From NCBI GenBank assembly GCA_902465015.1, contig CABQLK010000062.1:1-7378 (forward strand): a stretch of 7,378 nucleotides of DNA, given 5' to 3'. This document shows, in pieces, positions 7,105 through 7,378 of this stretch. This DNA comes from an uncultured Collinsella sp. (GTDB lineage Bacteria; Actinomycetota; Coriobacteriia; Coriobacteriales; Coriobacteriaceae). The translations under genes were made by a program, and so were the position numbers. Under the pieces are notes generated by a model. The model did no database searches. It was not told where the DNA came from and saw nothing but the letters and a program-made list of their open reading frames with translations. The number at the start of each line of letters is the position of its first letter. The first letter of the stretch is position 1.

Positions 7105-7130
7105 ATATCCGGCCCCTCCGTCCGGGGACC

Positions 7131-7298
7131 TTTCTGTATCGATATAGCTTCTGGGCTGGTTTGGCGTCGACAACGTCCAGCAAGGTTAACAAGCCAGCGT
7201 CGAATTTCCGGCGTTCTTTAGCTGAAAGAAAAAGTTGGCGTGCGGAGCTTTGCTCCGCATTTGGGATGGGAGCCCCTCGGGAGCGGGCGGGCGTATAC
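7131..7298. other. Non-coding spacer between the two repeat copies
   Basis: No gene is supported in this stretch. It holds a possible 9-bp stem with one G-U pair, GCTGGTTTG (7155-7163) with CAAGCCAGC (7190-7198). It also holds a compact hairpin TGCGGAGC-TTT-GCTCCGCA (7241-7259). Reverse-strand transcription would meet this second hairpin and then, about 7 nt later, a T-rich stretch (complement of 7223-7234), making a poor terminator. Reading frames on both strands are open across most of it, but they lack ribosome binding sites and recognisable domains. The forward frame is open from 7068 to the window end. Confidence 0.5.
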
Positions 7299-7371
7299 AA
7301 GGTTTATCGCGAGTTCCGCACGAGCCGGAGAGCACTTAATGTGCTCTCCGTGCGAGCAGGACTGTCCGAGC
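7299..7371 (+). repeat. Structured repeat, copy B, inverted relative to copy A
   Basis: This copy contains a 9-bp stem, GGAGAGCAC (7327-7335) with GTGCTCTCC (7341-7349), around a TTAAT loop. An outer CGCAC/GTGCG stem lies at 7317-7321 and 7350-7354, and the GCAGGACTGT block at 7356-7365. Compared with copy A in the same orientation, stem pairs 2, 5 and 6 all differ and all remain paired. No U-tract follows the hairpin, so it is not a classical terminator. The element may continue past the window end; the 33-bp arm seen beside copy A is not visible here. Confidence 0.83.
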
Positions 7372-7378
7372 AGGCGAC

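Larger units (their letters stand above)
6996..7130. repeat. 135-bp element bounded by a perfect 33-bp inverted repeat
   Basis: Positions 6996-7028 and 7098-7130 are exact reverse complements over 33 bp; pairing stops abruptly on both sides. The 69-nt interior holds a smaller hairpin (7046-7082). It begins 12 nt after the stop codon of the fusion gene. The left arm opens GGTCCCCGGACGGAGGGGCC and the right arm is followed by TTTCTGT, only a weak U-tract. It could act as a very stable 3'-end hairpin or terminator, or be a small non-autonomous mobile element with long terminal inverted repeats. No target-site duplication is visible, and no coding capacity is supported. Confidence 0.9.

Noticed and set aside
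7103..7300. Reverse-strand open frame of 65 codons between the repeats
   Set aside because: It has a TTG start without a ribosome binding site, ends inside the 33-bp inverted repeat and translates through a hairpin. The middle part looks protein-like, but no family is recognised.
6984..7378. CRISPR array
   Set aside because: The repeats are inverted, only two copies occur, and there is no regular repeat-spacer pattern or cas gene.

Overview
The window looks like chromosomal DNA of a high-GC actinobacterium, most likely of the class Coriobacteriia and Collinsella-like. That placement is an inference from gene order, moderately high GC and the unusual TsaB-RimI-TsaD fusion; no marker gene proves it.

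Layout: the first 50 bases carry a strong intrinsic terminator that closes an upstream gene lying outside the window. A leader of about 100 bases follows, with two sigma70-type promoter candidates. From 160 to 6983 there is one tightly packed forward-strand operon of six genes: acpS (holo-ACP synthase with a C-terminal extension), nnr (two-domain NAD(P)HX epimerase/dehydratase), alr (alanine racemase), a family 4 uracil-DNA glycosylase, tsaE, and a 794-residue fusion of TsaB, RimI and TsaD. Junctions are 0, 2, 8 and 12 nt gaps and finally a 14 nt overlap, so co-transcription and translational coupling are likely.

The operon groups housekeeping jobs: carrier-protein activation for fatty acid synthesis (AcpS), repair of hydrated nicotinamide cofactors (Nnr), D-alanine supply for peptidoglycan (Alr), removal of uracil from DNA (UDG), and t6A37 modification of ANN-decoding tRNAs (TsaE plus the TsaB and TsaD parts of the fusion). 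The fused RimI acetyltransferase is predicted to acetylate a protein N-terminus. TsaC, which makes the threonylcarbamoyl-AMP substrate, is not in the window.

The last 395 bases hold no supported gene but are highly structured. A perfect 33-bp inverted repeat (6996-7028 and 7098-7130) encloses a smaller hairpin element. A second copy of that element lies in opposite orientation at 7299-7371. Its hairpin stem differs from the first copy at three base pairs, all three compensated, while the loop is unchanged. This is the least explained part of the window and the best candidate for something undescribed: a mobile or dispersed structured repeat, or a family of 3'-end RNA elements.
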